Of a stretch of 64,000 nt of DNA, positions 45,729 to 57,315 are shown piece by piece. The notes beneath the pieces are model-generated. The model did not search any database and was not told where the DNA came from. It worked only from the letters and a program-made list of their open reading frames with translations. The first letter of the stretch is position 1. Every line of letters begins with the position of its first letter. Origin of the DNA: Hymenopellis radicata (lineage: Eukaryota > Basidiomycota > Agaricomycetes > Agaricales > Physalacriaceae); contig JADNRX010000070.1 in assembly GCA_015501595.1 (NCBI GenBank), forward strand, positions 1 to 64,000. Reading direction: 5' to 3'. Position numbers and translations under genes: made by a program.

Positions 45729-45914
45729 TGGAGAGGGGCCGGCGACAGTCGCGCACGGAATCGCGTCGTGGCGGGAAAAGCAAGGATGGAATGAATCTGA
45801 TCGACTACGACAACAGAGAATCTACGCTACGCTACGGATGGTGCAGCCAAACAAGGCCAAACACCGGCAGAGTGAGGCGGAACAGTGGCGGGGCGGTCGC
45901 GACCCACCACTGCA
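45729..45914. repeat. LTR-like direct repeat, right
   Basis: Starts TGGAGAGGGGCCGGCGACAG and ends CCACCACTGCA. Same orientation as the left copy. Confidence 0.65.
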
Positions 45915-45968
45915 GTACTTACTACAATCATAAAAAAGACTCACAGACCAAATGAACAATGAACATTA

Positions 45969-47174
45969 TTATGTTGTTGCTGGGTCGACTTTCACCACGA
46001 CCTTTCCTCGAGCCCTCCAGGACATAATACGTTCGTACGCAATCAGCGCGTCCTCGAAGCCATAAACTGAATCGACGATAGGCTTGAGCTTTCCCTCTGC
46101 CACGAGCTGCACTACCTGCATGAAATCGGAAGGGTTATGTTTGACGAGCATGATCCTAGCGGAAGGAATCAATCGAGACTCCGTTCAATGTTAATAACAA
46201 CGCACTTATACGTCCGCGGAGTACCTCCAAGCCAAGCTGGCCAGATGATTGCAAAGACGGTCTTGATGATGGGCATGAACGGGCGGAGACCCTGTATTGG
46301 GCCAGAAGAGACGAATACACCTCCGGGAGCGAGGTACGCCGCGCAATGGGTAAAGAGTGCGGGATCTGGTACCCCCACTAAATTCAAAATCACTGTCAGC
46401 AAGCAATGTAGTCCAACAACCCAAAGAAAAACTTACCAGCGTCGAAAATCATATGGAATTTGGGAGACAGCGCGTTCTTCGTGAAGTATTCGTGTAGGGG
46501 TTCCTTCGTATAATCAACGAATTCGTCGACGCCTAGACTGCGAACGAAATCTTCGTTCTTCCCTGATGCGGTGGCGACGATACGACCCGCTCCTTTCGCT
46601 TTCGCAATTTGGACAGTGAAAGCGCCCACCGAGCTACTAGCCCCATTCACTAGTATTGTCTGGCCCGCTTCAAAGCCTCCCGCCTTGAAAAGCGCCTGCC
46701 AAGCTGTCTGGGCTGCCAGTGTGAAGCCGGCAGCTTCAGTTGGGGTAACGTTCCTCGGTCTCAAAGCGAGAGCATTGGCGGGGACGCGAGCGTATTGTTG
46801 GAGAGCGCCTTGTTTCGTAGCCGCAGCTTTGTCTGCAGGGATAAATCCAAAAACTTCGTCGCCGGCGTGGAATTCGCTATCGTTACCGTCCTCGATAACG
46901 CCGGCAAGATCATACTCCGCTGGGCAAGGTCGTTTGCTCATCCAGTTGGGTAGCATTTTCATTAGTTTATATCCTCTAAATTGACGTCAATATGTTGGGA
47001 ATAGGGGTATTTTGGGAAAGCGCACAAGGGATTCAGTGCAGTTGCTTGAACCTTCACGAGCACTTCACCCTTTTCCAGCTTGTCCGAGACTGGCCAATCT
47101 GTGTGGAGGCGCAGCGCATCCTTGGGATGACCTTGCCTCTCGACGATCCACGCTTGTTGTGTCTGCGGAGTCAT
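45969..47174 (-). CDS. Zinc-independent MDR oxidoreductase (quinone/enoyl reductase-like)
   Basis: NAD(P)H-dependent medium-chain dehydrogenase/reductase, about 350 residues. Exon 1 is 47026-47174 and exon 2 starts at 46975. Further introns begin GTAAGTTTTTC (about 46437) and GTGCGTTG (about 46203), all in phase. N-terminal GroES-like part: MTPQTQQAWIVERQG, VLVKVQATALNPLGYKL, YDLAGVIED, GDEVFGF. The nucleotide-binding fold has GQTILVNGASSSVGAFTVQI and a VGVDE-type segment (SLGVDEFVDY). The C-terminus reads GFEDALIAYERI and GKVVVKVD. The structural and catalytic zinc ligands of alcohol dehydrogenases are absent. The substrate is unknown; in fungi such enzymes reduce quinones, enoyl groups or toxins. 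Complete and undamaged. Confidence 0.9.
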
Positions 47175-50100
47175 TGTGCATTGTCGGCTCGCGTCGAAAG
47201 AACGCAGTCTTATACGCAACAGCCCATGTGCGCAGCAGGTCCTAGAAGACGGCGATGACACCTTCTCAGTAAAGCGTCATGGCAGCTGACAGTCCTGAGA
47301 GCGTCCTAGATCTTCCATGGGCCAGGTTCTGGTGGTGAACAATTCCTGTGGGAGGAAGTGAACGGTCGATAACGACCATGCACAGATGCATCAGTTTCTC
47401 CCGACGACCGAGGGTAATCCGGTTGCCTTCCGGTAGATGGCATTGGCTTCCAGCAATCCTTGGTGGATATGAATAGCAAAGTTCATGGGAGAAGAAGATG
47501 GCGCGGAAGAGCGTCAATATTGCGAGTAGCGGTCCTGGAGAAGGATAGACAGGGGATGCCTGGAGACGATGGCTTTGAGACAGCGAATCCGACTGTCGTG
47601 GTTTCGAGCCATTCTCAGAACTTGATGAACCTCGTCCAGTCACCTGATCTCGGTAACAATACTTGTGGATATCGCCGTATGAGAGGGTATTGGATATCCG
47701 GATTGCGTGCAGGTCAAGTTCTTTCTCAAGATGGTCAGAACTTGGTCAGAACACTGAACAGTACCTACGGGAGCTCCGGGCCGAACTCGGCGCGAACTTT
47801 AGGGCCGGCCGATACGTGTTGGAAGCACATGGCGGCTTTGTGATCGCCACTTTTTCCTGTCCTGCCAAATGACACCGCTGAATCGTACTTCTGAGAGGCG
47901 GGAGCTATCTGTCATTATGTATCTCGCTATATCTACTGGTCTCCAACAGCTTCACCCCCCTTGGAATTCATATTACCGACACTGACTGCATGATCATTCT
48001 CAGAGCCCGTGGATAATCCTCTCGTGCTGTCTGCGCGACAGAAGTGGGCTAGGCTCGACGACTTGGCGGGGCCAATGATACTTTGACGTTATTCCTCTCT
48101 TTCAACCTTACTTGTACCTCGACAATATTTTACCTTGCCTTGGAGCTGACCTCTTACACTGGTGGATTGCTTGTGTCCCATGCGCCATCTGTAGCACAGA
48201 CCTTAGTCTCCTAAGGATGATTCGCCCTCCCTCCTTCAGTAGCAGGTTTCGCTGCCTGTTCGTTGATATTCGCGTGTACGGACTACTAAGGCTTACAGAA
48301 ATACTTAGCACCTCAAGTCCCCAAGCGTTCACAGTGAGTCGATTCAAGCTTGATGATGAATTATATTATTCAAGTCGCTTACAACAGTACTTGTAGACGG
48401 GGATGTTAGCTTTTTCTCGCGATCTAGAAGCAACCTTGCCTTCGCCGATTCAAGTGCACACTTCAAGTCGATGTTTGAATCGCCGGCGGTCAGTGGGTTC
48501 CGAATTCAACACAGGACTGATAGTCGATTGTAAGCTCGTTCCTCACATTCGGAAACAACAAGTTGACCTCGCCGCCTCACGTCCGAAACATCCCGGAGCT
48601 CCCTTTACCGGCACTGTATCTTCTAACCATGGAGGTGATCGCGGCCTTCGACTTGCGACCGGGCCGTCTGGGCACAAAAGCTCTGCGTATCAGTTATTTG
48701 GGGAAGTGCTCGGGAATGTGCTGCGCGGTTCAAAATATCGTCAGTACCTTGAAAATGACAAAGCTGCATACTTACTTCTTCCTCAGAGCGTAGTACCCTT
48801 GTTTCTTCGCAAAGCCTGAGGTGAAGACAGAGTCGGCGATCCCGAACAGAGAGTTGACTCGGAGCGCGCGCGGGTACTTTGGCGTTCGTGGTCGTTCCAC
48901 TCCTCTCCATCAAAAATTGCAACACACGGCGTCGACGGGTTCATCAGCACCACCTTCCAGAAGAATCCGGTCATGTAGTATTGCTCGTATTTCTGGGACA
49001 AAATGGCGGGCTGCGGTAGAGCGGTCGAGAGCCGACCACTTCAAGTTCCTAAAACTGCGACGCGCTCGTGCGGTATGACGTGCTGGGTATGTTACTATAT
49101 GGTAACACGACGACAAAGGCAGAGCGGTCGCCTGACGACATATTGTGATGAGGGGAGGAAAGCGCGAGGACGACGCATGGTCTGGTGTCGTGAGTTCTAC
49201 CTACCGTTGTTTTTCTCTATACGCTGTATGTTTCATCCTACTATCACGTACATGCCATATCCCCCGAATGTAACTGTTTATGGAATAGTCAGACCCGCTA
49301 GGAGACATCATGCGTGTTGAAAGAGGTAGGACAACGGCACACAGTCCCGATATGTTGGAACGGTCGGTTGTAGATTGGTTGCGAATGGGTATGTCCTTGA
49401 ACACCGCGTCCCCACCGGAGTGTTCCAGGCATGCTATCATTCATCTGAAGAGTACTTATCCGCAGAGATTGATCGACTTGACGGGTCATCACCATTCTAG
49501 TAATAGTATCCTGATGAATCGGAAGGTGGGGACATTTATTCAACTCGAAAAACTCTTTACTCTTGTGCACTGTGTCCAAGTGGCTGCTATCTGGAGGCCG
49601 CATTCTCTCCCTGAATCGGCGCCACTTCCGACGGCGTGATTGAATGGGTTTGAAACTTTCTTCAAGGAGCTACATTCCACTTTCTGAAGCAGGAACACCG
49701 CTTATAAGTTGAGCACTTGGGCGCTGGCGCTGGAGAAGAAGAATGATCATTTAGTCTCACGGCGCCACAGTACTAGTCTATTCCTTTCGTGATTCAACGC
49801 TATGCTCAAAACGACTCGGAGTTGTGGCTAAAAAGCTTCGGAAATTGGATACACTCCCCAATGTACACAATGATCATTAATATTATCTTTTAGGCCAAGA
49901 AGCAAGATGATTCTTGAGGAGCAGATGCGGAAAGGGACTCGCCACATATCTGCGGTTGGCGATTTCCCGTCATGAGCGCTTCCAAACTGGATACTTGTGG
50001 AAGCTCAATGGCATCGTGGTACCAAGCAACGGTTAGTGAGCCTCTTACGAATTGGATATCAGATAATGTTGAGTAAACTTTAGAACTCAGATGGTACTCA

Positions 50101-52125
50101 CCTACTGTAAAGCTTAGAACTACAGTTTTGTGCCTTTCGTCGTGTCATCTCGAAGGGTATATCGGCAAATGTCCCCTTATCGAGTGCGATGAGATTGATT
50201 AGTGCAGTGTGCTCACAAAAAAAAAGATCATAAAAGTCCTGGAATAGCCGCATGTACGAACATGCCCAATGAGGTAGTCAAAGTGACAGGTCCCGGCGTA
50301 GGCGTGCGGTTAGAAATCAGACAAGAAAGCATCCCAATGTGGTGAAACACCGCGAAAAAGTCGGCGTGACCTGAGAGAAAGCCAGCGCCAATAGGCAAGC
50401 AGACGTGCTTGGGGAAGCTGCGCGTTAAGCCCGGTATCAGTTCAAAAGTAGACGCGTCGTCAAAGTGTTCATGGGCGACCAATCCCTAGTGGCGGTAGGG
50501 GAGAGAGAGGCGAGGTTAGCGACGCCGAGTCGCGTTCCTTGCTGGCTCCGAGTGCGTTTGATGTCATTATCCCACGGCTGGTGGCGTAATCAGGAACATG
50601 AGCGTCATTCAAGTTCCTGAGCGTTCTTCTTCGTCGCTCTCACCTTCCTCGACTAGTATTGTCCTTTGGAGCATACAGGAGGATCTCAAATTCTCGCGCC
50701 TGAGTGTCCTTTGTGGAAGTATGGCAATCATGTCTTTATGTTCCCGAACTCGCCAAGTTTTCGCGTTTGGTGTTGTTCCTGTCGGTAAGTATCTGGACCG
50801 AACAAGTCGCATAATCCTTGCTAACTTTTCATTGAGTCTAATGCATTGTCGGGAAACTCATTGTTTCTCGATGGGAACCGTACCCGTACGCGGCGCCTGG
50901 GTTCACTCCCTGTGAAGTTTGAACCGGCATTTCCTCGGGTATGACCTTGTCCTACGTTTTTCCTTGTGTATACATTTGCACGCTTGTTTTTTGATCATCT
51001 GCTTGCGCTAAATGTAGAGTCCCTAGACCATCGATTCCCGCACTCGATGTTTTCGGGTCCATCGTTGACTGAAACATTCAAGGTGAATGATTCTGGCTAT
51101 CAAATCTGGGTGAGTTGCCGGCGATGCATTCAGACCAAGGTGAGCATAGGGCGGCCGCGCACACAGGTCTCCAGTCATGGACGGGGGGAAGACGGCCAAC
51201 GTGAAGTTGGTATTACACGGAACCCTATACTGAGGATCTTCAGACGTGTTAACAGTCCGATTAGTCCTCATCATGCTCCTCCCGTCGTCTAGGGATGGGC
51301 TACGTAACTTTGAACCGGAAAAGGGGTTCGGTATTCTTCTGTTGCGCCACAGAAACGTTTACATGTGGAGTTTGTTCCTATTTACATACTGTTGCCGGGA
51401 TTCAACAATTGCTCGCACGCAAGGGCTGGTATCACCGAAGTGCGATTTCTCCGAACCTGATCGTGTACTGCCAAGTCGCGTTGAATGCAAGTTCTCAGGC
51501 CTCAGGTTCTACGGGACCGTTCTACGCGCAGCAGATATATCCAAGGTTCACACGCGTCAAGTCAGGAGATTGCACCGTAGAAGACGAGGCGTAGTGTCGA
51601 GTTAATTATGCGGATCATTTCAAGGGCCACCTACAAGACGGAGGACGACGATGGTTAAAATTTTTGTCAACTAACAACGGAGCATGAGGTGCGCCACAGG
51701 AGAATATGCCGTACAGTGTACGTCCGGATGTGGAGAAGGACGAAAGTGGGAGACTGTCGTATTGTTCTATAGAAGGAGTGAATGCGAAGGTGTTGCTGTG
51801 GCAACAGGAGGATCAGGTGAAAAGGCGTATTGCGGAGTCAAGCTGAATTGCTGGAGAAAACGTGGCTGGTTACAGGTATCATTTTGAGTGTTTGCCGCAA
51901 TAAAGCCATCTCTTTTCTACTGAAATGAAGAGAGAATGCAGAGATGCACAGCCTCGCTGTGCCTTGGGGATTCGATCGATTCGATTCTTGAACCTTCCGT
52001 TCTCTCCGCAGAGGAGATAAGCGGAGATAATACATCGGCACACTGACTCCGTGAAACGCTAAATAAAAGCTTCTCCTTACTTTATATACACAACAATAAG
52101 GGATGGCTTCCGGCCACAATCGCTG
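47175..52125. other. Nearly 5 kb without a supportable gene
   Basis: Many short frames on both strands but none with a domain, signal peptide or phase-consistent exon chain that I trust. The best candidates are plus-strand exon-like pieces at 50600-51600 (PLWKYGNHVFMFPNSP, then SGNSLFLDGNRTRTRRLG after a GTAAGTATC intron) and a minus-strand frame 51023-51274 (VPCNTNFTLAVFPPSMTGD). Degenerate genes or non-coding RNA are possible. Confidence 0.35.
52081..52090 (+). promoter_or_regulatory. TATA box of the Zn(II)2Cys6 gene
   Basis: TTTATATACA about 40 bp upstream of the ATG at 52126. Confidence 0.5.
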
Positions 52126-52931
52126 ATGCTCCCATCCATACGCCAGCTGTACCGCGACGAAGAGGAAGAGGAGGAGGAAGAGCCGCCAAAGAAGAAAAGA
52201 AGGAGACAGGCGCTCAGCTGCACTGGTGCGCTCTTTGACCGACGCTGTCGAGGATGAGCCCCGAACTGATTGCCACTGTAGAATGTAAGCGGCGGAAGAT
52301 ACGCTGCGACAGAAACCAACCATGCGCGCCGTGCACACGTCGTGGCGAGCAGAGCAAATGTGTCTGGAGCCCAGCGGAGCCTGCGGAGAAGTACGTGACG
52401 CGGCAGGAATATGATGAACTCCGGGAGCGTGTCACCCAGCTGGAGGCTTTGGTGCAGCGTCTCAGTGGCGGCACGGCTGCGAGCGCGCCGTCCACATCCA
52501 CCGCCGGCCCATCAACGCTGCCGTATTCGCCGTATCCGCCGTCATCGTACTCTTCATCGGCATATCCATCGGCATCCACGTCCTACGCGTACCACCAGCG
52601 CACCCCCTCGGGTGGCTACCCCTCTAGCGCGTCATACGCCACCGGCCCCTCACCATATTCATCAAAGCCGCCCGAAGCCGGCACCTCGGGATCCTCTACT
52701 CACCCACATTCGCCGATCCGCCAGCCCCCGCCACCACCGCAATACTCCTCCCAGCCTCCCCCGCCTCGCTCCGGTCCTGCCGCCGAATATTCCCAATCTC
52801 GGCATCCACCGGCTCTCCAGTCTCCCACCTACTCACAGCGCGCCGTCCCGAGCCAGCACACTTCGTCTGAGCGTCTTCCTCCCCCTCCAGACCCCCAGGC
52901 TCGGAGATACAGCGATGCCGACCGGAGGTAG
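52126..52931 (+). CDS. Zn(II)2Cys6 transcription factor, short form
   Basis: Two exons, 52126-52225 and 52282-52931, about 249 residues. An acidic run followed by a basic stretch (PPKKKRRR, likely nuclear signal) precedes the binuclear zinc cluster. The intron splits the cluster: SCT|ECKRRKIRCDRNQPCAPC, then TRRGEQSKC, giving the six cysteines in fungal spacing. A short coiled coil follows (EYDELRERVTQLEALVQRL), the usual dimerisation element. The remainder is Ser/Pro/Tyr-rich. The large fungal-specific middle domain of most family members is absent, so it is either a genuinely short factor or continues by an unseen exon after GTAGCATCC. Confidence 0.85.
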
Positions 52932-55445
52932 CATCCATCCATCCATCCATCAGCACGTCACCTGCGCCACGGATCTTGTCGTTTTTGCACGGATCTCCCT
53001 ATCGCAGCCACCATCTTAACCGCGTGTTAATACGCTCTATCCACACATTAATAACTCCATGCCCCGAACTTTTGCGTTTATTCAATTGTTGTATATTTCA
53101 CATAATTCTGTCGCAGCTTACCATACTGGCAATGATTTAGTCACGCCGAATTTCACCCTGACTCTCAACTGCACAGCAACATGCAGCGCTGAAACGCCTC
53201 TCTCTTATCACCCGATTCCCTTCGAGGTGGGCGCTTCCTCACCCTCGCCGCTTCGACATGCTTCAGAGAAGCTCCCTGCTAGGTAGGCCCGTCCACACAT
53301 GTTTACCATTCCATACTGATATCTGCGCCCAGAGCTAGCTCCAATTTGGCTTAGCATCCAGGCATGTCGCAAGCCAACCCTGGACACGTCGCGGCTCTTC
53401 CTCAGCTGAGGACGGACATTACAGATCCAACAATCTGTGTGTCGAAGCCTCCGAGTTAAACGATGCCATCATTGCTCTGCCCGACGTCCCCCAGGCCCAC
53501 GTTATCGTGGCATACTCTACCGCAGATCAGTGGCTTTTCATCGGCTGAATGTTGTTCAAAATCAGGTCACGATAACGCTTGTTCGACTAAGGTTGCCTGT
53601 CGTTTCTTGCTCCATCTACATCTTCCGCGATCTGATGATACAGTCACATATTTCATCTCTTGACCTTCCAGCCCGCAGACGCGAGGCAGAAGGACGGCCT
53701 CCCGGAGAAATCAAAGTATGTCGATCCACGTCCGAAAAGTCCTTGCTGACCAGTGTACTCGTTGCAGTTCCGCTGCCAAATACTCATCATTTTGACATAC
53801 AGACGACGGTGTACAGACCGCCTTCGAGCAATCAGTTCGGATAGTGTTTGGCACCAGTGGAGCTGTCGCGATCGGATATAGCTTATTCGTCGGCGGGCGC
53901 ACAATCAAGCATTGGAGTCCGCATCTAAAGGGAGTTACACTGGCCTATTTAAGGCGCACTCCGTTCTGATGAGGTCCTCTCCCAATTTGGGTAGCTGGCA
54001 GCTCTGAGCATGAACCATGAGGTCAGCATGTGTTTCGAGCCCATCGTTAGCAAAGAATGATGGGTACACTTCCTTCCGTGGACATGCAAGAACCACATGG
54101 GTCTCGAATACCAGTTTCAGCATTTTGGTTGTGGATGCATCAGTTGCCAAATGATTTACCCTGGAACTTTCGACTTGGGCGTTGAACGAGAGGACCAGGC
54201 GAGACGATTTCGCGAAATGCGCCACATGCGATGTGAATCGTAAGGGCGTACGGCAGCATGGGTGAGAAGGCCCGGACCAACGTTTGCCGTCTGTCCAGAT
54301 TGCGCTCTGGAACGACAACCATCACCGGTTCGCTTCGTTGGTAACAGTCCCAACGCTACGAGGCTTTCGGACTCGTCCCATAGCCGTCATAATCGTCGCC
54401 CGTAACCCTGTCATGACACCGCCCTCGTCTGTATCGCAAATCCCAGATACCCCTCCAACCATACGTCCGCCGGCGCTGCCGCCTATCACCCCTTCATGGT
54501 GATTCCGGACATCTGTATGATGTGTCACCTCTCCAAGAACGACCTGGTCTCTCCACCACGCCGACCCTCCCCGAGCAACACTGGATTCTGCTTTATCCCG
54601 CATGCAGTGTCGTCGCCGTACACCTAGTTATTCTAGCTACCCACATCCCTTCTTCCCTTTCTTCTCTAGTGTCGGCCTAGTGTCTCGCAAATTGCTTTAC
54701 CGTCAGCTCCTTCCCTCGACGACGCATGTAGTCCAAGTCACGCACTTGTCCTTATTCCTTTCTTCAGTCATTGGCGGCATGTCTGTCCAGCCCTCTGGCA
54801 AGAATTGGTGCGCCTGAATGTCTCTATGGCTGCCCGCCACCCTGTGTACTTCTCCCCGCCTGTACGTATGACGCATTCCTCTCATTTGTGGTCACTGACG
54901 GTTTTGCAGCGCTTTTGCCTTTGTGGTCGGGGGTCTTTGATTTCATTGAACTCCCTCGCATTCGCTTCACCTATCTGATTCTCTGTGTTTAAACGGCCGC
55001 CTTCAAGTTCAACGACTATGCAGCAAAGTTCCCACGGCGCCCTCGCCAGTTGATTTCCCCGAGTTCACGGCGCCTACCCTTTGATAGGTCCTACTGTTTA
55101 CCGCCTGAATGTAAACAAGTATGAAAATGCGCACGGCAAGCTTCCCGTCCATTCTCCGTAGTTCCTACCCAAAACAGTCGAAGCACAGCTCCTTGTTGTT
55201 CAAATGGATCAACGTTTGCTTGTTACACAATACTTTTGTGGCTAAACATCACTCTTCTTGTTCTTTTCGCCCTTGTTCTCGCCATATTTATGGGTGGATC
55301 TGGACAACGTGCATGCTGCCGTCTCGATTTAACCCCCCAGATCCATGTCATTGCCATGTAAGCTAACGGACATACAAGTCGACATTACGATGTTCCTGAC
55401 CTCACTGTTGACAGGAACATACATTCCTATCCCCGCCACCCTGCA
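52932..55445. other. Intergenic, no supported gene
   Basis: A (CATC)n microsatellite (about 52930-52952) follows the stop of the zinc-cluster gene. Frames at 53059-53286 and 53935-54318 are open but unrecognised, with no clear exon chain. Confidence 0.35.
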
Positions 55446-56396
55446 ATGCCTCTCTCGCGCACCGACCGAATCTCCTCAATTAACCCGTTACCTTCGCATG
55501 ATCCGTTGCTGGACCACGAATCACGCGTAAGCGACGCCTTCAACGATCACACTAGCCCAAGCCCGAGCGATACAGCTGTAGCCCAGATTAAGCGGAGACG
55601 CACGTCTGACAGTGCGTCAGACTACAGCCCCATCGTGAAGCGTCCACGCACCAAGGAAGGTGTGTCCAGAGCCATTTCGCTCCGCTAGCACCGGCTAACT
55701 GCCCTCATCTCGATAGACAACCGCGCTGCTCCGTTTAACAGCCCGAATGCTAATAATGCCAGCGCCAATGTCATCGATGGGGCGCACGAGGGCGATGATC
55801 CCGAGAGCCTGCCGAGATTGACGATACGGATCCCTGCTCCGCGCACAATCTTATCTCGCCTGGCCGAGTGCGCTAACTCCGAGAAGAAGCTGAAGACGAG
55901 GGTCGAGTCGCCCGTCAAGAAGACAGCATCATCATCTTCGTCGTCTAAATCCCGGTCCGACGAGCTTAATTATGCCGAGGATGAGGCGGACTTTGTCTGC
56001 GGCCTGGATGGGTGTACGCAGAGGTTCAAGCGCAAGTACGATGTCAATCGCCATCGCAAGAGGTCGAAGCGGCATGGGGAGAAGCTCCCGTGTGGCATAT
56101 GCGCCAAGAAGCTCAGCCGGCAGGATTCGCTGAGGAGGCATATGCAGACGAAGCATGGCGTCGTGTGGAGTGGTGGAGAAGAGGAAGGGGAGGACCCGGT
56201 GCAGACGAAGACGGAGAAGCGCCGGGGCAGGAATGCGCGCAGGTTTATGAGCGCGGAGTACGAGCTTGAGCCGGAGGATCTGGATGAGGGAGAGACTGCG
56301 GAGAGAGAGGCGTCTATCTGCTTGAGGCGGAGCACACCGGAGAAGATGAAGATTTCTTTTGTGATGAACCCGACGGAACGTCGACCCGGCCTCTGA
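55446..56396 (+). CDS. C2H2 zinc-finger protein, putative transcription factor
   Basis: Two exons, 55446-55659 and 55717-56396, about 297 residues. A basic patch (IKRRRTSDS, VKRPRTKE) suggests a nuclear signal. Two fingers lie in the C-terminal half: CGLDGC...HRKRSKRH and CGICAKKL...HMQTKH. The tail is acidic (AEYELEPEDLDEGETAERE). Compact two-finger factors of this type are common in Agaricomycetes; targets unknown. A partial copy lacking both fingers is at 63825-64000. Confidence 0.85.
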
Positions 56397-57315
56397 ACGA
56401 CTGAGTAGACTCACTCGTGGTCTCAGTCATGGTGTGTATTATGAGAATTAATTGTATCGTATGTTACTCGAGTAATTTGTGTGTATGTGTATCAGTTGGA
56501 AAACATTGTTACTTTCCCCATGTTCCATGTGCGCCACAATCTAACCTGGCTGGCTAAGTATTAACAGTCGAAATACTTGAACCCCTGGGGCTTTGATTAG
56601 ATGTATTGGCACCTACTGTCCAGAAAATCCAGTACTAAGGTTGTGCAAGACGGAGGGAATCGAATCCAAGTCACGTGGCTGGGTAGGAAGTGTGGCGACT
56701 GAAAAACAGGTGTATGATGTTCGCACCTGTTGGTACTACGCAATGAGAAAACATGACACCATGTACTTTGGCAGAGTTTACACGACTAGTATTGAGAGGA
56801 AAGCCCTATGACCTCGAACTGCAGGCTTGTCGTTTGATTTCGCGATCCGCGTATAAATTCCTTACTACTCGGTCGTATAGAAAGCCGAGTGCGGAATACT
56901 AGAAATGAATTGATGTGGCGCAAGTTTGTCATGATGAGTACAGGGCGCTCTGAATACTGGTTTCAATTGAAGTCCTCCAAATCAATCGAATCTGCAACGA
57001 AAAGTCCTTTCAATCCGATGAAAGCCGATAGCCCAACAACCCATATTGAGCAGAGCGCGAGAATTCGCAGCAAACCTACAACCGGTCGTGTCAATTTATC
57101 GGGAACTGTGCCGTTAGACCCATAGGCTTCACAGATGGAATGCCGCACCGCCCGCGACTAGTACATAAACAGTTTCATTCAAAGGATAACAAATGCGATG
57201 TAGGTAAAGCGGTACGTGATAGCATATAACGTGAAACATAAACATATAGAGGCAAAGCATGTCGAGACAACAAAACAAAACAAAACATAAACGGGAAAGT
57301 ATCAGCGCTCAGCGC
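56397..57315. other. Intergenic, no supported gene
   Basis: 3' flank region between two convergent genes. A short minus-strand frame (56963-57148) has one hydrophobic segment (LLRILALCSIWVVGLSAFIG) but is isolated. Confidence 0.35.

Larger units (their letters stand above)
43957..45914. mobile_element. LTR-flanked compact element carrying one ORF
   Basis: Two direct repeats of about 185 bp (43957-44141 and 45729-45914) are ~97% alike, both begin TG and end CA, and both are bordered by GTAC outside. That is the structure of LTR ends with a 4-bp target duplication. Between them is only one minus-strand ORF; no reverse transcriptase, integrase or CCHC knuckle was seen. Best described as a TRIM-like or gene-carrying LTR element. 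A chance direct duplication around a host gene is the alternative. Confidence 0.55.
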
